From Prochlorococcus sp. scB241_528N17 (GTDB lineage: Bacteria; Cyanobacteriota; Cyanobacteriia; PCC-6307; Cyanobiaceae), in NCBI GenBank assembly GCA_000634735.1, contig JFLG01000066.1, positions 1 through 64,000 of the forward strand: 64,000 nt of DNA, written 5' to 3'. The notes beneath the pieces were generated by a model. That model was not told the DNA's origin and did not search any database. It was given only the letters and a program-made list of their open reading frames with translations. The first letter of the stretch is position 1, and every line of letters starts with the position of its first letter. Below are positions 18,466-27,794 of this stretch, piece by piece. The translations under genes were made by a program, and so were the position numbers.

Positions 18466-20061
18466 ATGATACAGAAACAAGATTTAAGATATTTTCAAGA
18501 AAAGCAAATTTTAGTAGCTTCTATAGATATTGGAACTAACTCTACACATCTCTTGGTAGCAGAAATTAATCTAGAATTAAAATCATTTTCAATAAAATTC
18601 ACTGATAAATCAACCACTCGTCTTGGAGAAAGAGATGAGGAGGGTAATCTTACTGAAGAATCAATCCAAAGAGCATTAGTTACTCTTAAGCGATTTAAGG
18701 AATATTGTAAAAGTAATGGAGTAAAACAAATAGTAACAGCAGCAACAAGTGCAGTTAGGGAAGCTCCAAACGGTCAAGATTTTATTAGAAGAGTTCTTGA
18801 TGAAACTGGTATTCAAATAGAAATGATAAGTGGTTCTGAGGAAGCCCGATTAATTTACCTCGGTGTTCTTTCTGGTATGTCTTTTGAAGATCAGTCTTTT
18901 GTAATCATAGATATTGGAGGAGGATCTACAGAATTAATACTTGCAGATAAAAAAGATGCTATAGCTCTTACCAGTTCGAGAATTGGTGCAGTAAGACTTA
19001 AAAATGATTTTTTAAATAAAGGGTCTATAACTTCAGAAAGATCGAGTTTTTTAAAAACTTTTATTAAAGGATCTTTAGAACCATCTGTTCGGAAAATAAA
19101 GAGTAGATCTAAGGGAGATAACCCTTTATCTATGATTGCAACCAGTGGCACTGCAACCTCATTAGGAAATTTGATTTCAGATGATTTGGGAGAATCTAAA
19201 CAAAAATTGCATGGTTATAAATTTAAAAGGGAAAATTTACAAAATGTATTGGAAAAACTAATTAAATTGCCAGTTTCGGAAATTAAGAAAATACCTTCAT
19301 TAAGTGAGAGAAGAGCAGAAATAATTGTTCCAGGAGCATTGATATTAAACACCGCAATGGAGATGTTGAACTTTAATGAATTAATAATAAGTGAGAGGGC
19401 GCTTCGAGAGGGTTTGGTTGTGGATTGGATGCTTCGTAAAGGGATAATTAAAAATGAGTTAAATATTCAAGGGAATATTAGAAAAACAACTATAGTTCAT
19501 CAGGCCAGAAAGTTTGGAGTAGATAATACAAGAGCTGAGAAAGTTATTGATATTGCCTTTCAAATCTATGATCAGTCTAAAAATATCTTTCATAGCGATA
19601 ATGACCCTAAAGCTAAAGAACTTCTTTGGGCCGCTTCTAATCTTTATAATTGTGGGAAATATGTGAATGTTGGTTCATATCACAAACACTCTTGGTACTT
19701 AATAAAAAATTGTGAGTTGTTGGGATATTCTGAAGCAGAAACAAATATGATTGCTTCAATTGCTAGATACCATAGAAAGACTCTACCCAAGAAAAGACAT
19801 GAGTCTTGGCAAAATTTAATATCCAAAGAAGATAAAACATTAGTTCTTGAAATGTCATTAATCCTGAGACTAGCAGCAGCTCTTGATCAAAGACCTGACA
19901 AGGTGATCTCCTCAGTTCAAATAAAATTGCAGGAAAATAATCTTATATTTCAACTTTTACCTTTAGATAGAAAACATGATCTTCTTCTTGAAAAATGGAA
20001 CTTAGGATTATGCCGTAATGTAATAAAAGAACTAAAGAATTTGGATTTAAAAGTTATTTAG
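18466..20061 (+). CDS. ppx: Exopolyphosphatase (Ppx/GppA family)
   Basis: It hydrolyses terminal phosphates from polyphosphate (or pppGpp in related enzymes) in the cytoplasm. The 531-residue protein carries the actin-like ATPase-fold motifs ASIDIGTNSTHLLVAEI at 18-34 and VIIDIGGGSTELIL near 148. ATSGTATSLGN follows near 226, and the C-terminal HD-like helical domain contains SYHKHSWYLIKNCEL and ARYHRKTLPKKRHES. The full Ppx length including the C-terminal domain is present. Its last eight bases overlap the convergent RodZ-like gene. Polyphosphate use fits life in phosphate-poor oceans, but this link is inference. Confidence 0.93.
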   Translation: MIQKQDLRYFQEKQILVASIDIGTNSTHLLVAEINLELKSFSIKFTDKSTTRLGERDEEGNLTEESIQRALVTLKRFKEYCKSNGVKQIVTAATSAVREAPNGQDFIRRVLDETGIQIEMISGSEEARLIYLGVLSGMSFEDQSFVIIDIGGGSTELILADKKDAIALTSSRIGAVRLKNDFLNKGSITSERSSFLKTFIKGSLEPSVRKIKSRSKGDNPLSMIATSGTATSLGNLISDDLGESKQKLHGYKFKRENLQNVLEKLIKLPVSEIKKIPSLSERRAEIIVPGALILNTAMEMLNFNELIISERALREGLVVDWMLRKGIIKNELNIQGNIRKTTIVHQARKFGVDNTRAEKVIDIAFQIYDQSKNIFHSDNDPKAKELLWAASNLYNCGKYVNVGSYHKHSWYLIKNCELLGYSEAETNMIASIARYHRKTLPKKRHESWQNLISKEDKTLVLEMSLILRLAAALDQRPDKVISSVQIKLQENNLIFQLLPLDRKHDLLLEKWNLGLCRNVIKELKNLDLKVI

Positions 20062-20548
20062 TTTTTTTAAAAAGTTCTTGTTTTGGAGTTTGATTCTGAG
20101 AAGAGTCTGAAAATAAATTGAATATTAAGGACGAGGCGATTAGTCCGAGAAAGCCTGAAATTAAAATAAAGATTAGGAATCCTAGTGGATTAAAATTCGT
20201 AGATTGCCTAGATTTATAATTTTTTTTGGAAACTTCTTCAACTATTTCTTCAATTTTCACTTCTTTCTTCTCTGTCTTGAATTCATTCATTAAAAATTCT
20301 GTATCAAGTTTTAGCTTCTGTGAAATCCGTCTAATCATTGCTTTGATAAATACTTTTTCAGGTAGTTTTTCTTCATTACCTTCTTCTATGGCTTCAAGTT
20401 GATGAGCTCCAATTTTTAACTCAGAAGCCAATTCTTCAATTGATTGATTTTTACTTAACCTAGCCTCTTTAATGAAATTTCCGATTCTCTTTAAAGAGGA
20501 ATCTCCTCCTTTATTGTTGATTCCCGAAACAGATGTTATTTCTTTCAA
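20054..20548 (-). CDS. RodZ-like helix-turn-helix membrane protein
   Basis: A 164-residue protein with a Cro/CI-type helix-turn-helix domain at about 20-58 (IGNFIKEARLSKNQSIEELA then ELKIGAHQLEAIEEG). The helical region after it resembles the RodZ N-terminal domain. It is followed by a charged linker, one transmembrane helix (about 124-146, PLGFLIFILISGFLGLIASSL) and a short tail. RodZ links MreB to the cell wall; this short version lacks the large periplasmic domain. The start is TTG at 20548, the only start that retains the beginning of the domain. It overlaps ppx by eight bases at the 3' ends. Confidence 0.75.
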   Translation of the reverse strand: MKEITSVSGINNKGGDSSLKRIGNFIKEARLSKNQSIEELASELKIGAHQLEAIEEGNEEKLPEKVFIKAMIRRISQKLKLDTEFLMNEFKTEKKEVKIEEIVEEVSKKNYKSRQSTNFNPLGFLIFILISGFLGLIASSLIFNLFSDSSQNQTPKQELFKKTK

Positions 20549-20603
20549 AGCAAATAAATTTTTACTAATTATAGTAATTAATATTTTTCTATCAACTTTA
20601 AGA

Positions 20604-21359
20604 TTATTTATTCCTAAAGAGATGCTTATAAGATGGATTATAAAGATTAGATCTTTTTTGAGAATTACTAATTGCTGGGCTAATTATGTAAATGGTTGTT
20701 CTAATTAGTTTTTTCTCAATAGAAAATTTTTCCATATCTTTTAATTCTATTAATGATGTCCAACCATCATCCCAAGATACTCTAAATCCAACAATCACTT
20801 TAGTCTCTGGAGGGTAAAACTCTAGTAAAGTTTCTTGAGACCTTTTCACATGCCTAGCACTTAGATATAGACATATAGAGGAATTGTGTTTAGCAAGATC
20901 TTTCAGAGATTCTTTTTCGGGCATCCCTGTTCGACCTCCTGCTCTAGTTAAAATTATTGTTTGCGTTACGTCAGGGATGGTTAACTCAGCTTCATGGTAT
21001 GCTGCAGCAACTTGAAAAGCACTTACTCCAGGAACAACCTCGATTTCAATTTTTTCGTTTTTTAAAATTTCGATTTGCTCTCTAATTGCTCCAAAAAGGC
21101 AAGGGTCTCCATCATGCAACCTTACAACAGTTTTCCCTGCCTGAAATTTTTCTATCATAATTGAGGTGATTTGCTCTAAGTTGAGAGAACTCGTTTTTAT
21201 TTTTTCAGAACCTTCTTTAGCAGAATCTAAAATCTTTTCAGGAATTAGAGAATCAGTCCAAATAATGACATCTGCAATTTTTATCTTTTTTAATGCTTTT
21301 AAAGTTAATAATTCTGGATCGCCTGGACCAACACCAATAAAGGATATTTTGTTATCCAT
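20604..21359 (-). CDS. cobM: Precorrin-4 C11-methyltransferase
   Basis: An SAM-dependent methyltransferase of corrin-ring construction in cobalamin synthesis. With the ATG at 21359 it has 251 residues; a GTG at 21377 would add six. Tetrapyrrole-methylase motifs are [19 protein letters not shown] at 5-23, [14 protein letters not shown] near 78-91, [14 protein letters not shown] near 105, and [17 protein letters not shown]. The [18 protein letters not shown] segment is specific for CobM/CbiF. The start lies inside or next to the end of lgt (eight-base overlap), implying coupling. The Asn/Lys-rich C-terminal tail is unusual but typical for low-GC Prochlorococcus. Confidence 0.92.
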   Translation of the reverse strand: MDNKISFIGVGPGDPELLTLKALKKIKIADVIIWTDSLIPEKILDSAKEGSEKIKTSSLNLEQITSIMIEKFQAGKTVVRLHDGDPCLFGAIREQIEILKNEKIEIEVVPGVSAFQVAAAYHEAELTIPDVTQTIILTRAGGRTGMPEKESLKDLAKHNSSICLYLSARHVKRSQETLLEFYPPETKVIVGFRVSWDDGWTSLIELKDMEKFSIEKKLIRTTIYIISPAISNSQKRSNLYNPSYKHLFRNK

Positions 21360-22245
21360 TCTTTCTATTTTTCCCACTATATGTTCTCAATCTTAAAAAA
21401 AATATTCCAATTAATCCAGAAGAAAATAGAAAAATACTTATAAATTGAGCCATTCTTATACCGCCATCACAGAAAGGTGGAAGTCCACCAATGCATAGTG
21501 GGTCAGTTCTTAAACCTTCAATCCAGAATCGTCCAAAGCTATAACTTATTAAATAAAGACAGCTAATAAAGCCAGGCCTGAAAAAATCTGTTTTATTTTG
21601 TTTATTAAAGGTAATAATAAGGACGATGAAAATCAAAAGATTCCACAATGACTCATAGAGAAATGTAGGATGAAAAAATTCATAATTAATAAATTCTAAA
21701 GGCCTATTTTGGATAGGTATAAATAATTTCCAAGGCAAATTTGTAGGAATTCCAAAGGCTTCATTATTGAAAAAATTTCCCCACCTTCCTATTGATTGTC
21801 CAAGAATAATAGAGGGTATTAATATATCTATAAATGTTTTTAAATTAATTTTTTTCGACTTACAGAAATAGATAATAGATATTAATCCTCCAATTAGACC
21901 TCCATGGATTGCTATACCTCCTTCCCAAACTGCAAGAAAAGAAGGTATTTGAATGATGTTATTGAATAGTTCAAAAGAAGTAAAAAAGTTCTCTCCGCTA
22001 TATTGTCTCCACTCAAAAATTACGTAATAAGCTCTAGCTCCAATTATTGAAGAGATTATTAATGATGGAAGTATTTCACTAATGTAGTCTGGGTTAATAT
22101 TTCTTGCCTTTGCTAGTTTTTTTGAGACAAATAGGCCTATTAAAACTGAAACCGAAATAAGAAGTCCGTACCATCTAATAGTTATAAATCCTAAATTTAA
22201 AAAAGTTTCTCCTGGAGATTGTATAAAAGCTTGAAGTATAAGCAT
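21352..22245 (-). CDS. lgt: Prolipoprotein diacylglyceryl transferase
   Basis: It transfers diacylglycerol from phosphatidylglycerol to the lipobox Cys of prolipoproteins in the plasma membrane. The 297-residue protein has seven helices. Hallmarks are [14 protein letters not shown] at 69-82, the essential His114 in AIHGGLIGG, and the signature [17 protein letters not shown] at 149-165. A C-terminal [13 protein letters not shown] motif is also intact. It precedes cobM and follows petA by ten bases on the same strand, so petC-petA-lgt-cobM may be one transcript. A client in this window is the lipoprotein at 2050-3048. Confidence 0.96.
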   Translation of the reverse strand: MLILQAFIQSPGETFLNLGFITIRWYGLLISVSVLIGLFVSKKLAKARNINPDYISEILPSLIISSIIGARAYYVIFEWRQYSGENFFTSFELFNNIIQIPSFLAVWEGGIAIHGGLIGGLISIIYFCKSKKINLKTFIDILIPSIILGQSIGRWGNFFNNEAFGIPTNLPWKLFIPIQNRPLEFINYEFFHPTFLYESLWNLLIFIVLIITFNKQNKTDFFRPGFISCLYLISYSFGRFWIEGLRTDPLCIGGLPPFCDGGIRMAQFISIFLFSSGLIGIFFLRLRTYSGKNRKNG

Positions 22246-22255
22246 TTAGAGAAAG

Positions 22256-23209
22256 TTAGATACCCTCTGCTGCTTGCACTTTTTCTACTTGTTTTTTCTT
22301 TAATACTAAAAGTATTTGTGTTAAGCCTACACCAATGAAAAATGCAATCAATCCAATAACTCTATAAGGGCTCTGAAGTACAACCTCAGCATCTAATTGC
22401 CCAAAGCCACCAACGTTGGGATCATTAGTAAGAGGGTCACCTACATTAATTTTGTCTTGCGCTTTTACGATAAGTTGAGGACCAACAGGGACTGTTTCAG
22501 TAGTTATTTCACCATTATCGTTTTCTATATTTACTTGATAGCTACCATCTTCAATTGTTTCTATTGAATTTATAGTTCCTGCGGTGGAAGAAGTGAATAA
22601 TACATTATTGCTCTTATCTCCAGTTGGATATACCTGACCTCTCCCTCTGTTGCCTCCAATATGTAATGAGTACTTTCCATAGTGATATTCTTTATTAGTG
22701 GATGGGTCAGGGGAAAGTACAGGGAAAACGATTTCTTTATTGGTATCGCCAGGTAAAGGTCCGACAATAATGATATTGTCTTTCTCTTCACTGTAATTAG
22801 TGAAATAAACCCCTTCTGTCTCTTCTTTTATTTCTTCGGTCCATCTTTCTTGTGGAGCAAGTTTAAAGCCATCAGGCAGCATTACAACAGCACCAACTTG
22901 TAATGGGACTTCGGAACCATCAGCCCCTATCTCTTTTAAATCATTTTTGTAGGGTATTTTGACTACAGCTTTGAAAACACTGTCTGCTCCAACAGATTGT
23001 GGAACCTCCGCAATTGTAGGCATCTGAGCTAGATGACAATTTGCACAGACTATCTTACCTGTGGCTTCTCTTGGGGATTCGTAGTTTTGCTGAGCCCAAA
23101 ATGGATAAGCAAAACTGACCTTTGGATAAAATACAATGCTTGAAATGAAAAGCAGAGTACAGATAAATAAACTTGTTTTTTTCATGATTTGATTTTTAAG
23201 ACCTTTCAT
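22256..23209 (-). CDS. petA: Apocytochrome f of the cytochrome b6f complex
   Basis: The large haem subunit passes electrons from the Rieske centre to plastocyanin or cytochrome c6 in the thylakoid lumen. I chose the ATG at 23209 (317 residues), since the upstream ATG at 23227 lies inside petC. The signal peptide ends after VSFA, so the mature protein begins with Tyr35, whose amino group is the sixth haem ligand. The haem site is CANCH (Cys55, Cys58, His59). A single C-terminal helix ([20 protein letters not shown]) and basic tail anchor it. It directly follows petC on the same strand. Confidence 0.97.
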   Translation of the reverse strand: MKGLKNQIMKKTSLFICTLLFISSIVFYPKVSFAYPFWAQQNYESPREATGKIVCANCHLAQMPTIAEVPQSVGADSVFKAVVKIPYKNDLKEIGADGSEVPLQVGAVVMLPDGFKLAPQERWTEEIKEETEGVYFTNYSEEKDNIIIVGPLPGDTNKEIVFPVLSPDPSTNKEYHYGKYSLHIGGNRGRGQVYPTGDKSNNVLFTSSTAGTINSIETIEDGSYQVNIENDNGEITTETVPVGPQLIVKAQDKINVGDPLTNDPNVGGFGQLDAEVVLQSPYRVIGLIAFFIGVGLTQILLVLKKKQVEKVQAAEGI

Positions 23210-23214
23210 TTTTT

Positions 23215-23751
23215 TTATGCCCACCATGGATTTTCATTAGTTCTAAAGTCAGTTTCTGACCATTGTTTGACGAGTACAGCATCATCTTCAATATCGACAT
23301 GAGCTAGAGCTAAAGATAAAGGCGCAGGCCCTCTTACTACCTTCCCGTTAGTATCGTACTGACTGCCATGACAAGGACATATGAATTTATTAGCACCACT
23401 ATCCCATGGGACAACACAACCTAAATGAGTACAAATTGCATTTAAACCAAATTCTCCTATTTCCCCACCCTCATTAACTATTAAGTAAGTTGGATCTCCC
23501 TTTAGACCCTGAACTAGACTTCTGTCTCCTGCTTGATGGGTAGCTAACCAACCTGTCTTAGTTATTGGATTACCTAATTCATCTTTAGCAGAAGTTCCAC
23601 CTCCACCACCGCCTGCTCTTAGAGGCATGAAATAATTCGCTACAGGGTAAAGGGCTCCTAAAGCAACACCAGTTGCAGTACCAAATGTAAGAAGATTCAT
23701 AAATTGCCTTCGACCCATAGAAGGGACATCATTGGAACTTAATTGAGTCAT
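23215..23751 (-). CDS. petC: Rieske iron-sulfur protein of cytochrome b6f
   Basis: The 2Fe-2S subunit oxidises plastoquinol on the lumenal side of b6f. The 178-residue protein has an uncleaved Tat-type N-terminus ([11 protein letters not shown], Arg14-Arg15), a membrane helix near 22-43 and the Gly hinge [13 protein letters not shown]. The cluster ligands are Cys107/His109 in CTHLGC and Cys125/His128 in CPCHGS, with disulfide cysteines 112 and 127. It is the promoter-proximal gene of petC-petA. tatC, whose product would export it, lies about 400 bases upstream on the same strand, with a DUF3067 gene on the other strand between. Confidence 0.97.
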   Translation of the reverse strand: MTQLSSNDVPSMGRRQFMNLLTFGTATGVALGALYPVANYFMPLRAGGGGGGTSAKDELGNPITKTGWLATHQAGDRSLVQGLKGDPTYLIVNEGGEIGEFGLNAICTHLGCVVPWDSGANKFICPCHGSQYDTNGKVVRGPAPLSLALAHVDIEDDAVLVKQWSETDFRTNENPWWA

Positions 23752-23874
23752 TCGCTACTTGGTTCTGTTATTTATTAGTTATTATGGAGCAAATTGTTCA
23801 ATTTCTGTTGCAAATAGATAGGACTTTTAATAATTTAAAGTAAAAGTTTAGGAAGTCTTAATTAATTGATTTAA

Positions 23875-24192
23875 ATGAACCCATTGCTAGTAGATGAAGT
23901 TATACATTATTTGATTCATCGCTGGGGAAAAAAATATGATTTTAGACTCTTTAGAAGAGGAAAATTCGTTTATTTTCAAATGATGTGGGGATTTCTTGGA
24001 CAGGAATCATTCCCTTTAAGTGAAGATGAATATAAAAAATCGATAGCTGATAAAATCGAGATTTTAAATAGATGTGGATATTCAGAAGAAGTAAGGGAAT
24101 GGCTAAAGAAAGTCAATGCTAAGCCAAGGTTAGGTAGAGCTGTCAGCTTGCAATTAGATCTTAATGAGAAGATGAAAGAGTTTTTGACTTAA
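23875..24192 (+). CDS. DUF3067 family protein
   Basis: A 105-residue soluble protein of the cyanobacteria/plastid DUF3067 family, recognised by DEVIHYLIHRWGKKYDFRLF, KFVYFQMMWGFLGQESFPLS and the end VNAKPRLGRAVSLQLDL. It has no signal peptide or membrane span. It stands between divergent petC and convergent tatC, next to genes for b6f biogenesis, which hints at a photosynthetic assembly role; this is only context. Its last 32 bases overlap the tatC 3' end. The family call is from memory of the motif. Confidence 0.8.
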   Translation: MNPLLVDEVIHYLIHRWGKKYDFRLFRRGKFVYFQMMWGFLGQESFPLSEDEYKKSIADKIEILNRCGYSEEVREWLKKVNAKPRLGRAVSLQLDLNEKMKEFLT

Positions 24193-24919
24193 GATTTTCT
24201 GATAAGTAAGTTAATCCAGTACCCACAAAAAATAAAAACACAATCGATATAGATAGCAATGACATAGTCAATGGGTCAGTTGAAGGGGTAATCACTGCAG
24301 ATAATATTGCAGAGGAAATTACAACTATCTTCCAATTTGAAATCATTTTTTCTGTTGTGATTATTCCAAGGGAACCAAGAATAAATTGCAATACTGGCAA
24401 TTGAAAAGCTATTGCAGTGCTAGACATTAATAAGAGAACAAAATCAAAATACCTTTCTATAGACCAAGTTGGTTCAACAATATCAGCACCGAAACTAATG
24501 AAGAAATGTATTGCTGCAGGGACTAATATCCACCATGAAAAAATTAATCCTAAAAAAAATAGAAGACCTGAACCAAAAACTGCAGGCAAGATAAGGCTTT
24601 TTTCTTGTTTTGTTAAACCAGGAGAAATGAATAATATTATTTGATAAAAAATATAAGGCATAGAAACTATCAATCCGCTGTAACCTGCAACTTTTATAGC
24701 GACAAATAAAAACTCTCCTGGAGCAAGCTGTAGTAATTGAATATCCCCAGCTGGAATTTCTAAAAAAGATATTAATGGCTTTATGATGAGAAAACTAAAA
24801 AATATTGAAATAAGTATTGAGTAAATTGAGTTTAGTATCCTTTGCCGAAGTTCTTCTAAATGATCACTAAAAGTCATCGAATCTGATGATTTATTTTCAC
24901 TTTGACCGGTACCTTTCAT
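24161..24919 (-). CDS. tatC: Twin-arginine translocase subunit TatC
   Basis: The signal-receptor core of the Tat exporter, in the thylakoid and plasma membranes. The 252-residue protein has six helices. The cytosolic N-terminus carries the family motif TFSDHLEELRQRILNSI (about 16-32), and the first lumenal loop ends with APGEFLFVAIKVAGYSGL (about 76-93). The Tat pathway exports folded proteins such as the Rieske protein PetC, encoded nearby. The gene is monocistronic. Its C-terminal codons are overlapped by the DUF3067 gene on the other strand. Confidence 0.96.
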   Translation of the reverse strand: MKGTGQSENKSSDSMTFSDHLEELRQRILNSIYSILISIFFSFLIIKPLISFLEIPAGDIQLLQLAPGEFLFVAIKVAGYSGLIVSMPYIFYQIILFISPGLTKQEKSLILPAVFGSGLLFFLGLIFSWWILVPAAIHFFISFGADIVEPTWSIERYFDFVLLLMSSTAIAFQLPVLQFILGSLGIITTEKMISNWKIVVISSAILSAVITPSTDPLTMSLLSISIVFLFFVGTGLTYLSENLKSKTLSSSH

Positions 24920-24999
24920 TATTATTTGATAAAAATTGTGTAAGAAAAAGGTTTAAAAATACTATTGTCAAAGTCCAATTTATTTTTCGATAAACTTAA

Positions 25000-25260
25000 T
25001 TATTTGCTTAATTTAGGATTAGTTGGATCTGGTAATAAGAAAGGAGGGGCATCATTTAAAGATGATTCACCATACGTTTCATATTCTCTATATCCACCCA
25101 TTTTCCCATTTGTTTTCATTAAAGCGCTTACGAAGGCAAGTAGTAAGAAAACAGTAGGAGCTCCAATTATTAATGCAGCACCAAATAGATATCCAACAAT
25201 AAATTCTGGAAAACTATGATTTCCTAAAAATTCATGAGTGCCCAAAAGAAAATCAAACAT
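25000..25260 (-). CDS. Small conserved membrane protein, 86 residues
   Basis: The protein starts MFDFLLGTHEFLGNHSFPEF, has one long or two short hydrophobic helices at about 20-47 (VGYLFGAALIIGAPTVFLLL), and ends with a polar tail GGYREYETYGESSLNDAPPF. The tail, rich in Tyr, Glu and Pro, should be stromal. It looks like a conserved cyanobacterial small membrane protein, but I cannot place it in a named family. It sits between tatC and the RqcH gene, transcribed in the same direction as both. A photosystem-associated role is possible but unproven. Confidence 0.7.
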   Translation of the reverse strand: MFDFLLGTHEFLGNHSFPEFIVGYLFGAALIIGAPTVFLLLAFVSALMKTNGKMGGYREYETYGESSLNDAPPFLLPDPTNPKLSK

Positions 25261-25288
25261 TTAGATTAAAAATTTTTTTTATTATAAA

Positions 25289-27013
25289 CTAAATTACTGT
25301 TTTAAGATTTTTTTTAATGTAATCTTCTCCTCTTGTAGGATTTCCCCAAATAATTTCTCCATTTTTAAAGGAAACGCAACCCGGTCCTCCATTTTTGATT
25401 TTTTGCAAATCTTTAATCTTTACTAGATTAATTGGAACTTTAATGTTTCTTTTTGCCTTACTAAATAAAGCAGCTAAATCTGCAGCTATTTGAAGATCTT
25501 GTTCAGATGCTACTTGAGATGAAGACTTCAAAACTACATGACTGCCCGGGGATTCCTGTGCATGAAACCATAAATCGCCTTTTTTTGAGAACTTAAAGCT
25601 TATTAAATCATTTTGCCTCATATTTCGCCCTACCTGAAGCTTTAATCCTGTGGGAGTGTTAACTTGAATTGGTGAAGACTCTATCTCATATGTACTTTTC
25701 TGATATTCTCTTTGCTTCTTTATATTGATATTAAACTCGTTACAAATTTCTTCCATAATTTCTTCTAGTAGTTTGATTCTCATAAAAAGTTTTTCATGAT
25801 TTAAAGAATTTAAATTTTCTAGAAGAGTAGTGAATTCATCTAATCTCTCAATATTTGTTTTGTAAATACTCAATCTTTCTTTTATTAATTCTCTAGATCT
25901 CTTTAGTTTTTTTGATTTTTTATATAGTTTTTGTCCCTTTATAATGTCTTGTTTTTTAATTTCATGTGAACAAAATATATCATCTGCTTTTTCTTTATAT
26001 ATCTCGTAGTTTTCTGATTTCGACAGAAGATCATATTGGATATTTAAATTCTTTTTCTCAGTATTGGTCTGTTTGAAAATTATCCCTTCAATTTTCTTTT
26101 CCAATAATTCAAGTTTTTTTTGTTTCAGATGATAATCATAATAATTCTCTAAACTTGTACATAAATCTATTTTATTTTCGCAATTAATTTCCTTATCAAA
26201 AAACCAAACGCAATAAAAATCTTTGTTGAATGTAGAGTAGTTAAAGTTATTGTTTTTAAACCTGTTTATCCAAATCTTCCAATTTTTAAATATCTCCTTT
26301 AAGTCTGAGTTGCTAATGAAATCAATATTTTTTTCCATTATTTCTGAATTAACAGTTGAGCTAACAACCTCTAATTGTTTTGTGAGGATAGGGCTTACTC
26401 CTTGATATGTATTTATTAAACAGTATTTCAAAGACTCAGGAACTATTGAAATTGAGTCTTTCCATGATTGAAAAGACTCATCTTCTCTGGGTTGTTTTTT
26501 GAGATTGACTGGAGGGCCAGAATAAATTGATCCTGTTGAAATTGTTCTAAAACTAGATTGACTTGATTTAATTTGTTTACCAACGGCAATTATTTTATGT
26601 TTATTATCCAGATAAAAAATATTACTATGTTTTCCCATTAATTCAAAAATTAAATACTTATTAATTTCATCTCCAGGTTTTTTAGCAAAACTAAATTTTA
26701 TAACTCTCTCGTAATCATCTTGATCAATCGAAATTAAAGCCATATACTTTAATCCGTATCTTATTTGTTTAGAAAGTGTGCTTTCTCTCCCAATCTTTTC
26801 TGGCTTATTTATCTTTAGTATTCTTGGAGAGTCTCCATTCCATGAAACTTCTAACCATGTTTGAGAATCAACTCCTCTGAAACATAATTGAATTGTATTA
26901 GGCTCTGGTTGTTGGGCAGTCTCAAACTTTGTAGGTAAGATGTTCTTTGTTAAATAATGCAAGACAGATTTAATAGATGTAATATCCATTATCTGTGGAA
27001 CACCTTTTTGCAT
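25289..27013 (-). CDS. rqcH: NFACT/RqcH ribosome-associated quality control protein
   Basis: A bacterial Rqc2/RqcH homologue (older name: fibronectin-binding protein A). These bind 50S subunits carrying stalled peptidyl-tRNA and recruit tRNA-Ala to add alanine tails. The 574-residue protein has an NFACT-N domain (ELMGKHSNIFYLDNKHKI near 124-141) and a long charged coiled coil around 290-430. The NFACT-R domain near 470-570 contains RQNDLISFKFSKKGDLWFHA and SPGSHVVLK. At the place of the family's Asp-Arg pair I see Glu102-Arg103. The inner ATG at 26989 (MDITSIKS) is a good alternative start. Confidence 0.88.
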   Translation of the reverse strand: MQKGVPQIMDITSIKSVLHYLTKNILPTKFETAQQPEPNTIQLCFRGVDSQTWLEVSWNGDSPRILKINKPEKIGRESTLSKQIRYGLKYMALISIDQDDYERVIKFSFAKKPGDEINKYLIFELMGKHSNIFYLDNKHKIIAVGKQIKSSQSSFRTISTGSIYSGPPVNLKKQPREDESFQSWKDSISIVPESLKYCLINTYQGVSPILTKQLEVVSSTVNSEIMEKNIDFISNSDLKEIFKNWKIWINRFKNNNFNYSTFNKDFYCVWFFDKEINCENKIDLCTSLENYYDYHLKQKKLELLEKKIEGIIFKQTNTEKKNLNIQYDLLSKSENYEIYKEKADDIFCSHEIKKQDIIKGQKLYKKSKKLKRSRELIKERLSIYKTNIERLDEFTTLLENLNSLNHEKLFMRIKLLEEIMEEICNEFNINIKKQREYQKSTYEIESSPIQVNTPTGLKLQVGRNMRQNDLISFKFSKKGDLWFHAQESPGSHVVLKSSSQVASEQDLQIAADLAALFSKAKRNIKVPINLVKIKDLQKIKNGGPGCVSFKNGEIIWGNPTRGEDYIKKNLKTVI

Positions 27014-27062
27014 TATTCCTTTTTAATTCACAAGATGTTTATTTTACTGTAAAAAATTTAAT

Positions 27063-27617
27063 ATGAAAAATCAAAAAAAACTTATAATTCTTACTGGACC
27101 CAGCGGGGTAGGTAAAGGAACAGTTGTTAAAGAAATATTAGGTAAAGAAAAAAATTTTTGGCTTTCAATATCTGCAACTACTAGAGAACCTAGAGAGGGA
27201 GAAAAGAACGGAGAAAATTATTATTTCTTAAATCAAGTCAAGTTTAAAGAAATGATTGAACAAAACCTTTTCCTTGAATGGGCTCAATTTGCTGGAAACT
27301 ACTATGGAACGCCTTTGTCTTCTGTTAATGAGAAAATAAAAAAGGGATTTACCGTACTACTTGAAATTGAAGTAGAGGGTGCAAGGCAAATAAAAAATAA
27401 GTTTCCTAATTCACTGTCAATATTTTTACTTCCTCCGGATAAAGAAGAGTTAGAGAGAAGAATAAGAAATAGAGGTACAGAAAAAGAAGAGGCAATTAAA
27501 AAAAGACTCTCAAGGGCTAATTATGAGATTTCAGTATCAAATCAATTTGATTTTGCATTAACAAATCACAATGTTGATGAGACAGCAAAAAAAATAATCA
27601 AGTTAATAAAAACTTGA
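27063..27617 (+). CDS. gmk: Guanylate kinase
   Basis: It phosphorylates GMP to GDP with ATP in the cytoplasm. The 184-residue protein has the P-loop GPSGVGKGT at 12-20, the GMP-binding ISATTREPREGEKNGENYYF near 37-56, FLEWAQFAGNYYGTPL near 73-88 and the lid segment RIRNRGTEKEEAIKKRL. Length is slightly below the E. coli enzyme but complete. It is divergent from rqcH across a 49-base gap and ends 14 bases before the opposite-strand psaJ stop. Confidence 0.96.
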   Translation: MKNQKKLIILTGPSGVGKGTVVKEILGKEKNFWLSISATTREPREGEKNGENYYFLNQVKFKEMIEQNLFLEWAQFAGNYYGTPLSSVNEKIKKGFTVLLEIEVEGARQIKNKFPNSLSIFLLPPDKEELERRIRNRGTEKEEAIKKRLSRANYEISVSNQFDFALTNHNVDETAKKIIKLIKT

Positions 27618-27631
27618 TTATTTTCTCTTTA

Positions 27632-27766
27632 TCAACTCATTGGATGGAATAATAAATCAGGGAAAAACCTATTAAATTCAATAATTATTCCAGCTGTAAG
27701 ACTTAGCCAAATTGCTGCTACTACTGGAGCAGATCTGACAAATTTTGTGTTTAGAATTTTGAACAT
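27632..27766 (-). CDS. psaJ: Photosystem I subunit IX (PsaJ)
   Basis: A 44-residue frame on the minus strand reads [20 protein letters not shown], then a single membrane helix and [15 protein letters not shown]. The N-terminal basic part, APVVAAIW at the start of the helix, and the Glu-Phe-x-Arg-Phe-x-Pro-Asp motif with a C-terminal HP are PsaJ hallmarks. PsaJ is a one-helix PSI subunit that stabilises PsaF. It lies 28 bases downstream of psaF on the same strand, the usual psaFJ operon. Confidence 0.95.
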   Translation of the reverse strand: MFKILNTKFVRSAPVVAAIWLSLTAGIIIEFNRFFPDLLFHPMS

Positions 27767-27794
27767 TTGTTTTGTGAAAGTTTTTTAAGGATGT

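Noticed and set aside
24965-25219. Plus-strand 84-residue frame opposite the small membrane protein
   Set aside because: Complementary shadow; the minus-strand frame has a coherent membrane-protein layout.
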